NCBI RefSeq assembly: GCF_013375555.1
Contig: NZ_JABXWB010000001.1
Span: 1,984,001-2,048,000 of the forward strand
Source of the DNA: Sphingobium sp. EM0848
Lineage (GTDB): Bacteria; Pseudomonadota; Alphaproteobacteria; Sphingomonadales; Sphingomonadaceae
DNA: 64,000 nt
Direction of reading: 5' to 3'
Under the pieces are notes generated by a model. The model saw only the letters and a program-made list of their open reading frames with translations, was not told where the DNA came from and searched no databases. This document shows positions 16,565 to 24,751 of the stretch, piece by piece (within the stretch, counting starts at the first letter, position 1; every line of letters starts with the position of its first letter). Made by a program: the position numbers and the translations under genes.

Positions 16565-17643
16565 CAGTTTCTGTTCTTTCCTCGTCGTGCCACGAAATCC
16601 ATGATCGCATGGGGTTCCAACAATGCGCAGTTCAGGCCTTCGCCCGCGATCGATCCGGGCATTCCCCAGACGACGCTGCTCGCCGCATCCTGCGCCACGA
16701 TCCAGCCGCCCGCCGCCACGATGTCCCGCGCGCCGGCCGTGCCGTCGCGGCCCATGCCGGTCAGAACCACGCCCGCCGCGCCCGCCCCATAGGCCTGCGC
16801 CATGCTGGAAAACATCGGGTCGACGCCCGGCAGATTGCCTGCCGGGGTGCGCTGCGGATTGAGCAGCACGGACACCCGTCCATGCAGCGCCCGCCGCAAC
16901 TGGAGATTGGCATCGCCCGGCGCGACATAGACGATGTCGGACGCCAGCGATTCGCCCTGCTCGGCCACCTTGACCTTCAGGCTGGTCATGCGTCCCAATT
17001 GCTGGGCGAAATAATAGGTGAAACTGGCCGGAAGATGCTGGGTCAGCAGGATCGGCACGCCCAATGGCGCGGTCAGGCCCGCGAACAATTGCCCCAGAGC
17101 ATGGATGCCCCCGGTCGATGCGCCAATGCCAAGGCAGGCCAGAGGCTGCTCCGCCTGCCCTGCCTCGACCCGCGCGACGGGACGAACGACAACCGGCGGC
17201 GCCTCCCCGCTGAACAAGCGGGAGAGCCGTTCGATCAGGGCTTGCGGAAAATGTTCACCAAAGCTGCCGCTGCCCGGCTTGGCAAGGATGTCGCTCGCCC
17301 CGAGCGCCAGCGCCTCGACCGCGGCAGCACTCCCCTCCTCGCAATTGCCGGACAGGATCACGACCTTGGCATCGGGGCTGGTCCGCAGGATGGCGGGCAG
17401 CGCCATCAGGCCGCTCTGACCGGGCAACTCGATATCGAGCAGCACGAGGTCGACCGCATTCTCGCTCAGATAGCCCAGCGCATGTTCGGCGCTATTCGTC
17501 TTGTGGATGACGGAAAAGCCCGCATCCATGTTCAAGATCCGTTCGATCACCGTTCGGACCACGACCGAATCGTCGACGATCAGGGTGCGTACCGCCCTGT
17601 CTTCGCTCCGGTTGCTGGCCATGATCGGCACAAGGACGGTCAT
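16564..17643 (-). CDS. cheB: chemotaxis response regulator/methylesterase CheB
   Basis: A 359-residue two-domain protein that removes methyl groups from receptors when phosphorylated by CheA. The receiver domain (about 15-130) has LIVDDSVVVR and the phospho-acceptor LLDIELPGQSG. The esterase domain (about 170-355) has the catalytic Ser in GIGASTGGI, His in TQHLPASF and Asp in LTGMGRDGT. It follows cheY by about 60 bp and is coupled to cheR. Together they provide methylation-based adaptation. Confidence 0.96.
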   Translation of the reverse strand: MTVLVPIMASNRSEDRAVRTLIVDDSVVVRTVIERILNMDAGFSVIHKTNSAEHALGYLSENAVDLVLLDIELPGQSGLMALPAILRTSPDAKVVILSGNCEEGSAAAVEALALGASDILAKPGSGSFGEHFPQALIERLSRLFSGEAPPVVVRPVARVEAGQAEQPLACLGIGASTGGIHALGQLFAGLTAPLGVPILLTQHLPASFTYYFAQQLGRMTSLKVKVAEQGESLASDIVYVAPGDANLQLRRALHGRVSVLLNPQRTPAGNLPGVDPMFSSMAQAYGAGAAGVVLTGMGRDGTAGARDIVAAGGWIVAQDAASSVVWGMPGSIAGEGLNCALLEPHAIMDFVARRGKNRN

Positions 17644-17704
17644 TGAAGGAGGAACTTTCTCAAGCGAAGGGGGAAGAAAGGAGGGCGGTGGAGCGTGGCG
17701 GCGG

Positions 17705-18070
17705 TCAGATCACGCCGACGATCGACAATTTGCTTTCCAGCGTTTCACGATCGAACGGCTTCATCACATATTCGTCCGCGCCCGCTTCCACGGCGGCCTT
17801 GATATGGCCAATGCCGTTTTCAGTGGTGCAGAAGATGATCTTGGGCCGGGCCGTCAGCTTGGCGCTGGACAGGGCCTGGAGGAATTCCATCCCGCTCATC
17901 ACCGGCATGTTCCAGTCCAGCAGCACGACATCGGGCACAGAGGCTTCGCACTGGGTCAGGGCATCGCGGCCGTCGACCGCTTCACTGACCGCCAAATCCA
18001 ATGATTCCAATATGTGGCGCGCAACCTTTCTTATGACTTTCGAATCATCGACAACCAGGCAGTTTTTCAT
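17705..18070 (-). CDS. cheY: chemotaxis response regulator CheY
   Basis: A 121-residue single receiver domain. LVVDDSKVIR holds the acidic pocket, VVLLDWNMPVMSG holds the phospho-aspartate, CTTENG the conserved Thr and YVMKPFDRE the conserved Lys. When phosphorylated by CheA it would bind the flagellar switch. No flagellar genes are present in the window, so another output cannot be excluded. It is the middle gene of the operon. Confidence 0.94.
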   Translation of the reverse strand: MKNCLVVDDSKVIRKVARHILESLDLAVSEAVDGRDALTQCEASVPDVVLLDWNMPVMSGMEFLQALSSAKLTARPKIIFCTTENGIGHIKAAVEAGADEYVMKPFDRETLESKLSIVGVI

Positions 18071-18152
18071 GAAGCGTCCCTTTATTTTGCATCCTGTTTG
18101 GATGAGACCTAGTCGGCAAAGCCAAGCAATTGGTAAACGCGGGTAAAATTAG

Positions 18153-18590
18153 TCATGCCGCGTGCGCCATCGCGCCCGCCTCGATGAAACCGGCCAACGA
18201 CACCAGCAGATGGGGCTGCCCCTCATGTTCGACCAAGCCCCGCGCATGGGGCAGCCATGCGGGATCGAGCTGCCCCCGCAACGGCAATTCTCCTTCCGGC
18301 ACCTGACAGATGTCGTAGACCGCATCGACCATCAGCCCATAGCTGTGCCCGGCAATGTCCGCGATCACCGCGAAGCCCCGTTCCTCGGCGGGCGTCGGCT
18401 CCCCCCGAATCAGCGCAGCGACGTCGATGACCGTCAGCACCCGGCTGCGCAAAGCGGAAAGGCCCGCGACATGCGCGCCCATCCCCGGCACGGGCGATAT
18501 GTCGGTCAGCTTCACGACTGCCTCGACCTCACGGGTTTCGATGGCGACGCGCACGCCGGCCAGCCGGGCAAGAAGATAGAGCCGGTTCAT
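18153..18590 (-). CDS. cheW: chemotaxis coupling protein CheW
   Basis: A 145-residue CheW-fold protein that links receptors to CheA. Typical blocks are VAIETREVEAVVKL near residue 15, VAGLSALRSRVLTVIDVAALI near 40 and a late GLVEHEGQPHLLVSLAGFI. It begins 12 bp after cheA, so it is clearly in the same message. Sequence is standard in length and layout. Confidence 0.93.
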   Translation of the reverse strand: MNRLYLLARLAGVRVAIETREVEAVVKLTDISPVPGMGAHVAGLSALRSRVLTVIDVAALIRGEPTPAEERGFAVIADIAGHSYGLMVDAVYDICQVPEGELPLRGQLDPAWLPHARGLVEHEGQPHLLVSLAGFIEAGAMAHAA

Positions 18591-18602
18591 GGATTTTCCC
18601 CC

Positions 18603-20984
18603 TTATCCGCGTGATCCGGCCACCGCCGCCATCAGCGCGTCCTGGTCATAGCGATAGATGCTGCTGTCCTGCGGCCCGCTGGGTCGGGGCGTGGCGCGCA
18701 GATGGACGACGCGGCAACCCAGCAGTTCGCCCGTCTCCGAAAGGTCGGCGCCCGTGAACAGCACCACGTCCTGCGGATCGACCGCCGCGTCGGACGGCAG
18801 GCCCAGCAACACCTCATGCCCTGCCTGCCGCAACAGTGGCGCCAGTATCTCGCGGGTCCAGCCATCCTCGCTGTCGGCCAGCAGGCACCGGCCGCCGCGC
18901 TTTTCCATGATTGCCTCATCCGGCAACGACGCGAACAGGGCGAAGGGATTGATGACCTCCAGATGCTCGCCATCGATCACCGCCACGCCGCTCAGCATGC
19001 CGTGCATCGCCACCATGTCGGGCACGGCGGGCATGTCCACGATATCGAGGACCGCCGCGACCGGATAGCAGGCCTCCCGCGCGCCGTCGCGCAGGCGCAA
19101 CGCCGCAACCTTGTCCCCGGAGAAGCCATGATGGCCATTGGCGACCGGCACCAGACGCCCGTCCAGACGGACATAGCTGCACGCGCCCGACCGGCCGAAC
19201 AGATGCGTATCGACATCCTCGACCCGCTCGATCAGCGACAGTTTGAGCAGCCGGCGCTCGCCCGACAATTCCTCGAACCGCAGGGCTGGCACCATCTCGA
19301 TGCCACCCTGCACCTCCTCCGCCTCCACGGCCTGCCGGGCGGCGCGGTCATCAAGAATATTGGGCAGGCGCGCCGCATTGGCGAGGCCCGCCGCATCCAA
19401 CAGCAGCATCGGCTTGCCATTGTCGGGCAGGGTCATGCCCGCATAGACCCCCGTCGCCATCACCAGCGGCGAGGCGGGGCGGATCACCAGTTCCTCATGA
19501 TTGTCGACCGCCGACACCCCCATGGCAAAGGGCACGCCGGTGGCCGATCGCACGACCATGATGGCGCGCGGACCGATCTGCTCGGGCTTTTCCATGCCCA
19601 GCACATCCTCCAGATCGATCATCGAATGACGGACCGAACGGATGGTGGCGATCTTGGCGCCGCCCACTTCGGCAATGGCCAGCGTCTCATTGTTATCGTG
19701 CAGTATCTCCACCACCGCCGCGCGCGGAATGGCGAAATGCAGGCCCCCTGCCCGCACGATCAGGCCCGGAATGATGGTCAGTGTCAGCGGCACGCGCAGC
19801 ATGATCGTCAGGCCGCGGCCCGGCCGGTTGTCGAGCGCGATGACCCCGCCGATCCGCTCCACATTGGCGCGGACCACGTCCATGCCGACGCCGCGCCCGG
19901 AAATGGCCGTGACCTGATGGGCGGTCGACAGGCCGGGATGGAAGATGAGGTCCAGCTTCTCCGCCTCGCTCATGCGCATCGCCGCTTCCGGCGTCAGCCT
20001 GCCCGCGGCGATCGCCTTGCTCACCAGCCGGCCCGTGTCGATGCCCTGCCCGTCATCGGAAATCTCGATGACGATCTGGTTGCCCGACTGGCGCGCCTCC
20101 AGCTTCAGCTTCCCCGCCTCGGGCTTGCCCAGCGCGCGACGCTTTTCCGGCGCTTCGATGCCATGATCGATGCTGTTGCGGACGATGTGGGTCAGCGGAT
20201 CGACCACCATCTCGACCATTTCGCGATCCATCTCGACATCGCCGCCTTCCAGCGTGAGATCGATGCGCTTGCTGAGGTCCCGCCCCAGATCGCGGACCAT
20301 GCGCGGAATGGCGGTGAACAGCCGGTCGACGCGCTGCATCCGCGTCTTGGAAATGGCGTCGCGCATGTCGGCCACGCAGGTCGACAGCCGCTCGAACGCG
20401 CTTTCCAGCTCCGGGTCGCCGGTCCGCTCGCGCAGCTTGCGGGACAGCTCGTTACGAGCCAGCACCATGTCCGACACGCCGTTCATCAGCTGGTCGATCA
20501 GCGACAGCGGCAGGCGAATGGTCCGGGGCGCGGCCTGGCCATGACCCTGGCGGGCGACGGCGACCGGCGTTGCGGGTTCGGCGCTCTCGACCTGGGAGGT
20601 TCCGGCAACGCCCTCGTCCCTCTCCATCAGCGCGGCAATCAGATAGTCGTCATTTTCATGCGGCAGGGCCGCGCCGATCGCGACCGCCTCGGCCAGTTCG
20701 GCAATGCGGTCCATGATGCCCAGCACGGCGCTCACGGTGGCGGCGTCGGCGCTGCGCTTGTCGGCACGAATCTCGGCCAGCACATCTTCGGCGGCGTGGC
20801 TCAACCGCTCGAAGCGCGGCAGATTCAGGAAACCGCAGCTCCCCTTGACCGTGTGGAAGAAGCGGAAAATGGCATCCAGCCGGGCACGATCCGTCGGATC
20901 GGCTTCCCAGGCGACGACCTCTCCGGCCAGCGCTTCCAGCGTTTCCTGTGTTTCGGATATGAATTCCTGGAGTAACTCGTCCAT
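18603..20984 (-). CDS. cheA: chemotaxis histidine kinase CheA
   Basis: A 793-residue kinase, first gene of the operon. The Hpt domain has the phosphorylated His44 in FFHTVKGSCGFLNLP. A dimerisation helix pair follows (near 170-230), then the ATPase with IVRNSIDHGIE (N box), SDDGQGID and ISGRGVGMDVV. A CheW-like domain comes next. The CheY-binding P2 domain appears to be absent. The extra C-terminal 230 residues include a second CheW-like region and end in a degenerate receiver (CLLADSEDGWTREILAPLLRQAGHEV) that has no clear phospho-acceptor aspartate. Confidence 0.95.
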   Translation of the reverse strand: MDELLQEFISETQETLEALAGEVVAWEADPTDRARLDAIFRFFHTVKGSCGFLNLPRFERLSHAAEDVLAEIRADKRSADAATVSAVLGIMDRIAELAEAVAIGAALPHENDDYLIAALMERDEGVAGTSQVESAEPATPVAVARQGHGQAAPRTIRLPLSLIDQLMNGVSDMVLARNELSRKLRERTGDPELESAFERLSTCVADMRDAISKTRMQRVDRLFTAIPRMVRDLGRDLSKRIDLTLEGGDVEMDREMVEMVVDPLTHIVRNSIDHGIEAPEKRRALGKPEAGKLKLEARQSGNQIVIEISDDGQGIDTGRLVSKAIAAGRLTPEAAMRMSEAEKLDLIFHPGLSTAHQVTAISGRGVGMDVVRANVERIGGVIALDNRPGRGLTIMLRVPLTLTIIPGLIVRAGGLHFAIPRAAVVEILHDNNETLAIAEVGGAKIATIRSVRHSMIDLEDVLGMEKPEQIGPRAIMVVRSATGVPFAMGVSAVDNHEELVIRPASPLVMATGVYAGMTLPDNGKPMLLLDAAGLANAARLPNILDDRAARQAVEAEEVQGGIEMVPALRFEELSGERRLLKLSLIERVEDVDTHLFGRSGACSYVRLDGRLVPVANGHHGFSGDKVAALRLRDGAREACYPVAAVLDIVDMPAVPDMVAMHGMLSGVAVIDGEHLEVINPFALFASLPDEAIMEKRGGRCLLADSEDGWTREILAPLLRQAGHEVLLGLPSDAAVDPQDVVLFTGADLSETGELLGCRVVHLRATPRPSGPQDSSIYRYDQDALMAAVAGSRG

Positions 20985-21067
20985 TCCCGCGCCTCATCGA
21001 GTGTGCGCGGACCATGGCCGAACCGTGGTTAAAGGCCGGTTAAAGACAAGAAATCCCAGACAAAAGA

Positions 21068-21094
21068 GGCGCCGCAACCTTTTGTCGCGACGCC
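21068..21094 (-). terminator. terminator of the small lipoprotein gene
   Basis: On the minus strand an 8-bp stem (GGCGTCGC with GCGGCGCC, one G-U pair) starts about 28 bp after the stop at 21123 and is followed by CTCTTTTGTC. It separates the lipoprotein gene from the cheA operon. Confidence 0.6.
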
Positions 21095-21122
21095 CCCTTT
21101 CAACCGGCCAAAAGCCGTGAAA

Positions 21123-21398
21123 TCAATGCTTCTCGGTCTTCTCCACCGCGTCAGCCGCCTTTTCACCGGCCTCGCGGGTGGCGTCGGCCTTGTTTTCCAG
21201 CGCGTCTGCAGCATTTTCAGCCGCATTTTCGGCATTACCGCTCAGATTGTCAGCCATGGCTTCCATATTCGCCGCCTGATTGTCGATGGCGTCCGCCTGA
21301 TTCTCATACGCGTTCTCGACCTTGTTCTCCTTCTTGGAATCGCACGCACCCAGTGCGATCAAGCTGGCAAGGCCAAGGACTGATACGATGGTTTTCAC
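21123..21398 (-). CDS. small Ala/Asn-rich lipoprotein
   Basis: A 91-residue protein starting at a GTG (21398) that has AGGAGA at good spacing. The N-terminus is a lipoprotein signal ending in the lipobox LIALGAC, with CDS as the mature start; Asp at +2 could, by E. coli rules, keep it in the inner membrane. The rest is one long, highly charged helix with repeated NQA, NAAENAA and EAGEKAADA units, resembling small stress-induced entericidin- or YtxH-like helical proteins. No exact family is recognised. A candidate EcfG promoter lies 80 bp upstream, so it may be a general-stress protein. Confidence 0.82.
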   Translation of the reverse strand: MKTIVSVLGLASLIALGACDSKKENKVENAYENQADAIDNQAANMEAMADNLSGNAENAAENAADALENKADATREAGEKAADAVEKTEKH

Positions 21399-21477
21399 GG
21401 CGTTTTCTCCTGTTACGCCCCATTTGGGCTGACGTCGTTCGCACGGGGACCGGCTGACCGGAACCCTGACGGCGTTC

Positions 21478-21502
21478 AACCGGCTGCACGCGGGATGGTT
21501 CC
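21478..21502 (-). promoter_or_regulatory. candidate EcfG (general stress sigma) promoter
   Basis: On the minus strand GGAAC (21498-21502) and GTT (21478-21480) are 17 bp apart, fitting the alphaproteobacterial EcfG pattern GGAAC-N16/17-GTT. The start of transcription would fall near 21470, giving a leader of about 70 nt for the lipoprotein gene. Confidence 0.5.
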
Positions 21503-21533
21503 CGCCGAAAGCTCCTTTCGCCGCGCAAAAGAC

Positions 21534-21962
21534 TTATTTTTTAAGGCTATCCCGGATTTCGCGCAGCAGGAGCACGTCTTCCGGCGTAGCGGCTGGCGCC
21601 TCTTCCGGCTTGGGCATCAGCTTGTTCACGGCCTTGATCAGCAGGAAGATGATGAAGGCCAAAATCAGGAAATTGACGAACACCGTCAGAAACTCACCCC
21701 AGCCGAACATGGCGACGCCAGCGGCCTTCAGGTCCGCATAGCTTTCCGGATTGCCCTTGAATCCTGCGGGCAGATCGCCCAGCCGGATGAAGTAGCGCGA
21801 AAAATCCGCGCCGCCGAAAACATAGCCGACCACCGGCATGATCAGGTCGTCGGTCAGCGATTTGGTGATGGTGGCGAAGGCGCCGCCGATGATGACGCCG
21901 ACGGCCAGATCCATGACATTGCCACGGCTGATGAAGGTCTTGAATTCGGATATCAGCCCCAT
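21534..21962 (-). CDS. mscL: large-conductance mechanosensitive channel MscL
   Basis: A 142-residue channel that opens under extreme membrane tension to release solutes. It starts [22 protein letters not shown]1 continues as [23 protein letters not shown], a periplasmic loop follows, TM2 is [21 protein letters not shown], and the C-terminal helix has [12 protein letters not shown]. The true start is the ATG at 21962; the open frame runs further upstream but has no MscL homology. Alone on this strand, about 130 bp ahead of the lipoprotein gene. Confidence 0.97.
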   Translation of the reverse strand: MGLISEFKTFISRGNVMDLAVGVIIGGAFATITKSLTDDLIMPVVGYVFGGADFSRYFIRLGDLPAGFKGNPESYADLKAAGVAMFGWGEFLTVFVNFLILAFIIFLLIKAVNKLMPKPEEAPAATPEDVLLLREIRDSLKK

Positions 21963-22062
21963 GGTAAACCCCTTTCCTGATTGCGATAATGATAGCATGA
22001 GCCGTTGCGAAGGGTTCGACAACCGCCTATTTCCCTCAGCGAAACAATGACGAGGATGTTCC

Positions 22063-22665
22063 ATGACGATCCTGCGCCACCTCCGTTTATTTCTCCTGCC
22101 GCTTCTGGGCGCTTTCGCTCTGTCTGCCTGCGGCATCAACAGCGTCCCTGCCGCCGAGGAAGTCGCCAAGGCCAAATGGGCCGACGTGCAGGCGCAATAT
22201 CAGCGCCGCGCGAATCTGGTCGGCAATCTCGTCGCCACGGTGAAAGCCGCAGGCAAGCAGGAGCAGGATACATTGGTCAAGGTGACGGAGGCCCGCGCCA
22301 AGGCGACGTCGGTGCAGGTCAATGCGGAGGATCTGTCCGACCCCGCCAAGGTGCAGCAGTTCCAGCAGGCGCAAGCGCAGCTTTCGCAGGGCCTTGGCCG
22401 CCTGCTCGCCTCGGTTGAGGCTTATCCCGACCTCAAGACCAACCAGAATTTCCTCGACCTGCAATCGCAGCTGGAGGGGACGGAAAACCGCATCGCCGTC
22501 GCCATCCGCGACTATAATGAAGCGGTGCGCGCCTATAATACCCGCATCCGCACCTTCCCCGACGCGATCGGCGCGAAGATCATCCACGGCGCGAAGCCGA
22601 TGACTCCGTTCCAGGCCACCACGCCCGGCGCGGAAGAAGCGCCGAAGGTCGACTTCGGCAACTGA
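22063..22665 (+). CDS. LemA family lipoprotein
   Basis: A 200-residue membrane-anchored protein. The N-terminal helix ends in the lipobox FALSACG, so it is probably a lipoprotein. After that is the coiled-coil LemA fold: [20 protein letters not shown], then a long helix with [23 protein letters not shown] and the family's conserved NTRIRTFP. The function of LemA is not settled. It precedes two TPM-domain genes, an association seen widely (LemA-TPM clusters), and is separated from the first by only 8 bp. Confidence 0.92.
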   Translation: MTILRHLRLFLLPLLGAFALSACGINSVPAAEEVAKAKWADVQAQYQRRANLVGNLVATVKAAGKQEQDTLVKVTEARAKATSVQVNAEDLSDPAKVQQFQQAQAQLSQGLGRLLASVEAYPDLKTNQNFLDLQSQLEGTENRIAVAIRDYNEAVRAYNTRIRTFPDAIGAKIIHGAKPMTPFQATTPGAEEAPKVDFGN

Positions 22666-22673
22666 GGCAAGCC

Positions 22674-23459
22674 ATGCTCCGCCGCCTGCTCCTGATCCTC
22701 GCCTTGCTGGCTTTCCTGCCGCTGACGGCGCAGGCTCAGACCTTCCCCAAGCGCGACATTAGTGGGGTTGTAGACACAGCCAATTTGCTGACCCCTCAGC
22801 AGCGGCAAATGTTGAGTCAAAAGCTCATCGCTCAGCAGAAAACGAGCGGGCGGGCGCTGGTGGTTGCTACTATTTCGGACCTCCAGGGTTATGACATAGC
22901 CGATTATGGATATCGGCTGCTAAGGACCTGGGGAGTAGGCAGTAAAGGTAATGATGGGGCGATCCTGATCATCGCACCTAACGAACGCAAAGTCCGTATC
23001 GAGGTAGGCTATGGCCTCGAAGGCGTGCTGACTGATGCGCTATCCTCCCAAATCATCCGTAACAGCATTACACCACGGTTCAAAGCCGGCGACATGGCGG
23101 GCGGTATCAACGACGGCGTAGATCAGGTCAGCACGCTGCTGGCGCTTCCACCAGCCGAAGCGCGGGCCCGCGCCGCCGCCGCCGAGGCCGACAAGCGGAA
23201 AGGTTCGGGAGGAAATGGGCTGATCATGCTGTGGGCTGGACTCTTTATCTTCTTCTTTTTCATATTACCGCTACTAGGCCGGTTCCGGGGCGGCAGACGT
23301 TACCGCGACGGCAGCGCTCCTGTCATTATCTGGGGACCACCTATGGGCGGCTCCGGTTGGGGTTCCAGCGGGGATTCGGGCTGGAGTGGTGGTGGTAGCG
23401 GAGGAGACTTTTTTGGCGGCGGCAGCGGCGGCGGCGGCGGCGCTTCGGGGGGCTGGTAA
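22674..23459 (+). CDS. TPM-domain protein with Gly/Ser-rich tail (YgcG-like)
   Basis: A 261-residue secreted or membrane protein: signal peptide (1-21), a TPM domain (about 22-165, with VVDTANLLTPQQ, DYGYRLLRTWGVG, DGAILIIAPNERKVRIEVGYGLEGVLTD), one membrane helix near 183-200 and a tail of Gly/Ser repeats. TPM domains are phosphatase-like folds; in plants one helps repair photosystem II, while in bacteria the role is unclear. From about 22760 onward the gene uses many AT-ending codons (CTA, GTA, AGT, TTG) unlike the genes on both sides. It overlaps the next TPM gene as TAATG. Confidence 0.88.
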   Translation: MLRRLLLILALLAFLPLTAQAQTFPKRDISGVVDTANLLTPQQRQMLSQKLIAQQKTSGRALVVATISDLQGYDIADYGYRLLRTWGVGSKGNDGAILIIAPNERKVRIEVGYGLEGVLTDALSSQIIRNSITPRFKAGDMAGGINDGVDQVSTLLALPPAEARARAAAAEADKRKGSGGNGLIMLWAGLFIFFFFILPLLGRFRGGRRYRDGSAPVIIWGPPMGGSGWGSSGDSGWSGGGSGGDFFGGGSGGGGGASGGW

Positions 23460-24136
23460 TGGGTCTGGATTTAAGCGAAGCCGATCATGACCGCGTGACC
23501 GCCGCGGTGGCGGAAGCGGAAAAGGCGACCGATGGCGAAATCGTCACCATCGTCGCCCGCCGGTCCGATGCCTATCATGACGCCGGCCTGCACTGGGCGA
23601 TCGGCGTCGTATTTCTGGCGCTGTCGGCGGCGGCGGCTTTTCCGCAGCATTTCCGGGCGCTCTGCTCCTGGCTGCTGCAAAGCTGGGACCATGAGATAGC
23701 GGACTGGAAGCTGCTGACGATCCTGCTCGGCATTCTCATCCTCAAATTCCTGATCGTCCGCTATGCGCTGGCCTGGATGCCGCTGCGCATGGCGCTGACC
23801 CCGAAAGCCACCAAGGCCCGGCGGGTGCGGCGGCGCGCCATCACCCTGTTCCGCGCCGTGGCCCAGGGGCGGACGCGCGGACGGACCGGCGTGCTCATCT
23901 ATCTTTCGCTCGACGAACATCGCGCGGAAATCGTGGCCGACGCCGCCATCAATGCGAAGGTCACGCCCGAAATCTGGGGGGAGGCGATGGCCGCCCTGAT
24001 CGACGCGGTACAGGAAAATCGCGCCGCTGACGGCATGGCCGAAGCCGTGCGGCAGGTCGGCCTGGTTCTCACCCGCCACTTCCCGGCTAGTGGCGACAAT
24101 CCCAATGAACTGCCCGACAGGTTGATCCTTTTATGA
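23459..24136 (+). CDS. TPM-domain membrane protein
   Basis: A 225-residue second TPM protein. It lacks a signal peptide; residues 1-40 begin the TPM fold (VAEAEKATDGEIVTIVARRSDAY), two membrane helices lie near 43-60 and 80-105, and the rest of the fold follows (RTGVLIYLSLDEHRAEIVADAAI). It overlaps the first TPM gene by one base and the Nudix gene by 4 bp, so lemA, both TPM genes and the Nudix gene form one unit. Base composition returns to the normal high GC here. Confidence 0.85.
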   Translation: MGLDLSEADHDRVTAAVAEAEKATDGEIVTIVARRSDAYHDAGLHWAIGVVFLALSAAAAFPQHFRALCSWLLQSWDHEIADWKLLTILLGILILKFLIVRYALAWMPLRMALTPKATKARRVRRRAITLFRAVAQGRTRGRTGVLIYLSLDEHRAEIVADAAINAKVTPEIWGEAMAALIDAVQENRAADGMAEAVRQVGLVLTRHFPASGDNPNELPDRLILL

Positions 24137-24675
24137 GCGAACAGGATATGGCGTCTTCCGAAGAAATCATGTGGGAGGGCCGTTTCATCACCGCCAAACG
24201 GCGGGGTCGCTGGGAATATGTCGGCCGGGCGCGCGGTATCCACGCCGCCGTCATCCTGGCCGTCGACGAGGCCATGGACGGACGCCATGTGCTGCTGGTC
24301 GACCAGTTTCGCGTGCCGCTGGGCCGCCGCTGCATCGAACTGCCCGCAGGACTGGTGGGCGATCATGATGAAGGCGAGGAAGCCATGCTCGCTGCGACCC
24401 GCGAACTGGAGGAGGAAACCGGCTATCTCGCGGGACGGATGGAGGCGCTAGGCGAATTCTACAGTTCTCCCGGCATGGTGTCGGAAAGCTTCACCCTGTT
24501 CCGCGCCCATGACCTCAGCAAAACCGGCGAAGGCGGCGGCGTCGATGGGGAGGACATCCGCGTCCACCGCGTAGCGCTGGCGACGCTCAGCGACCAGATC
24601 GCCGCATGGCGGGCGGAAGGCTTCGCTATCGATGTGAAGCTGTTGCTGCTGCTGGGTGGGGGAATCGTCGGCTAG
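24133..24675 (+). CDS. Nudix hydrolase, ADP-ribose pyrophosphatase-like
   Basis: A 180-residue hydrolase. The Nudix box GDHDEGEEAMLAATRELEEE plus TGY fits GX5EX7REUXEEXGU exactly. The lead-in ELPAGLVGD and the following ALGEFYSSPGMVSESF are typical of the ADP-ribose pyrophosphatase branch, which splits ADP-ribose into AMP and ribose-5-phosphate. It starts with an ATGA overlap on the TPM gene. The reason for its linkage to lemA/TPM is not known. Confidence 0.88.
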   Translation: MSEQDMASSEEIMWEGRFITAKRRGRWEYVGRARGIHAAVILAVDEAMDGRHVLLVDQFRVPLGRRCIELPAGLVGDHDEGEEAMLAATRELEEETGYLAGRMEALGEFYSSPGMVSESFTLFRAHDLSKTGEGGGVDGEDIRVHRVALATLSDQIAAWRAEGFAIDVKLLLLLGGGIVG

Positions 24676-24751
24676 GATTGGATCACTGCCGCCTGCTCCC
24701 GCCGAAGAACCGCACTGGAGAGGATCGGAATAACCCGCTATCCCCTCCCCC

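Noticed and set aside
18702..20975. 757-codon open frame on the plus strand opposite cheA
   Set aside because: It is rich in His, Arg and Gln, has no domain, and mirrors cheA codon by codon. Long antisense frames of this type are usual in GC-rich genomes.
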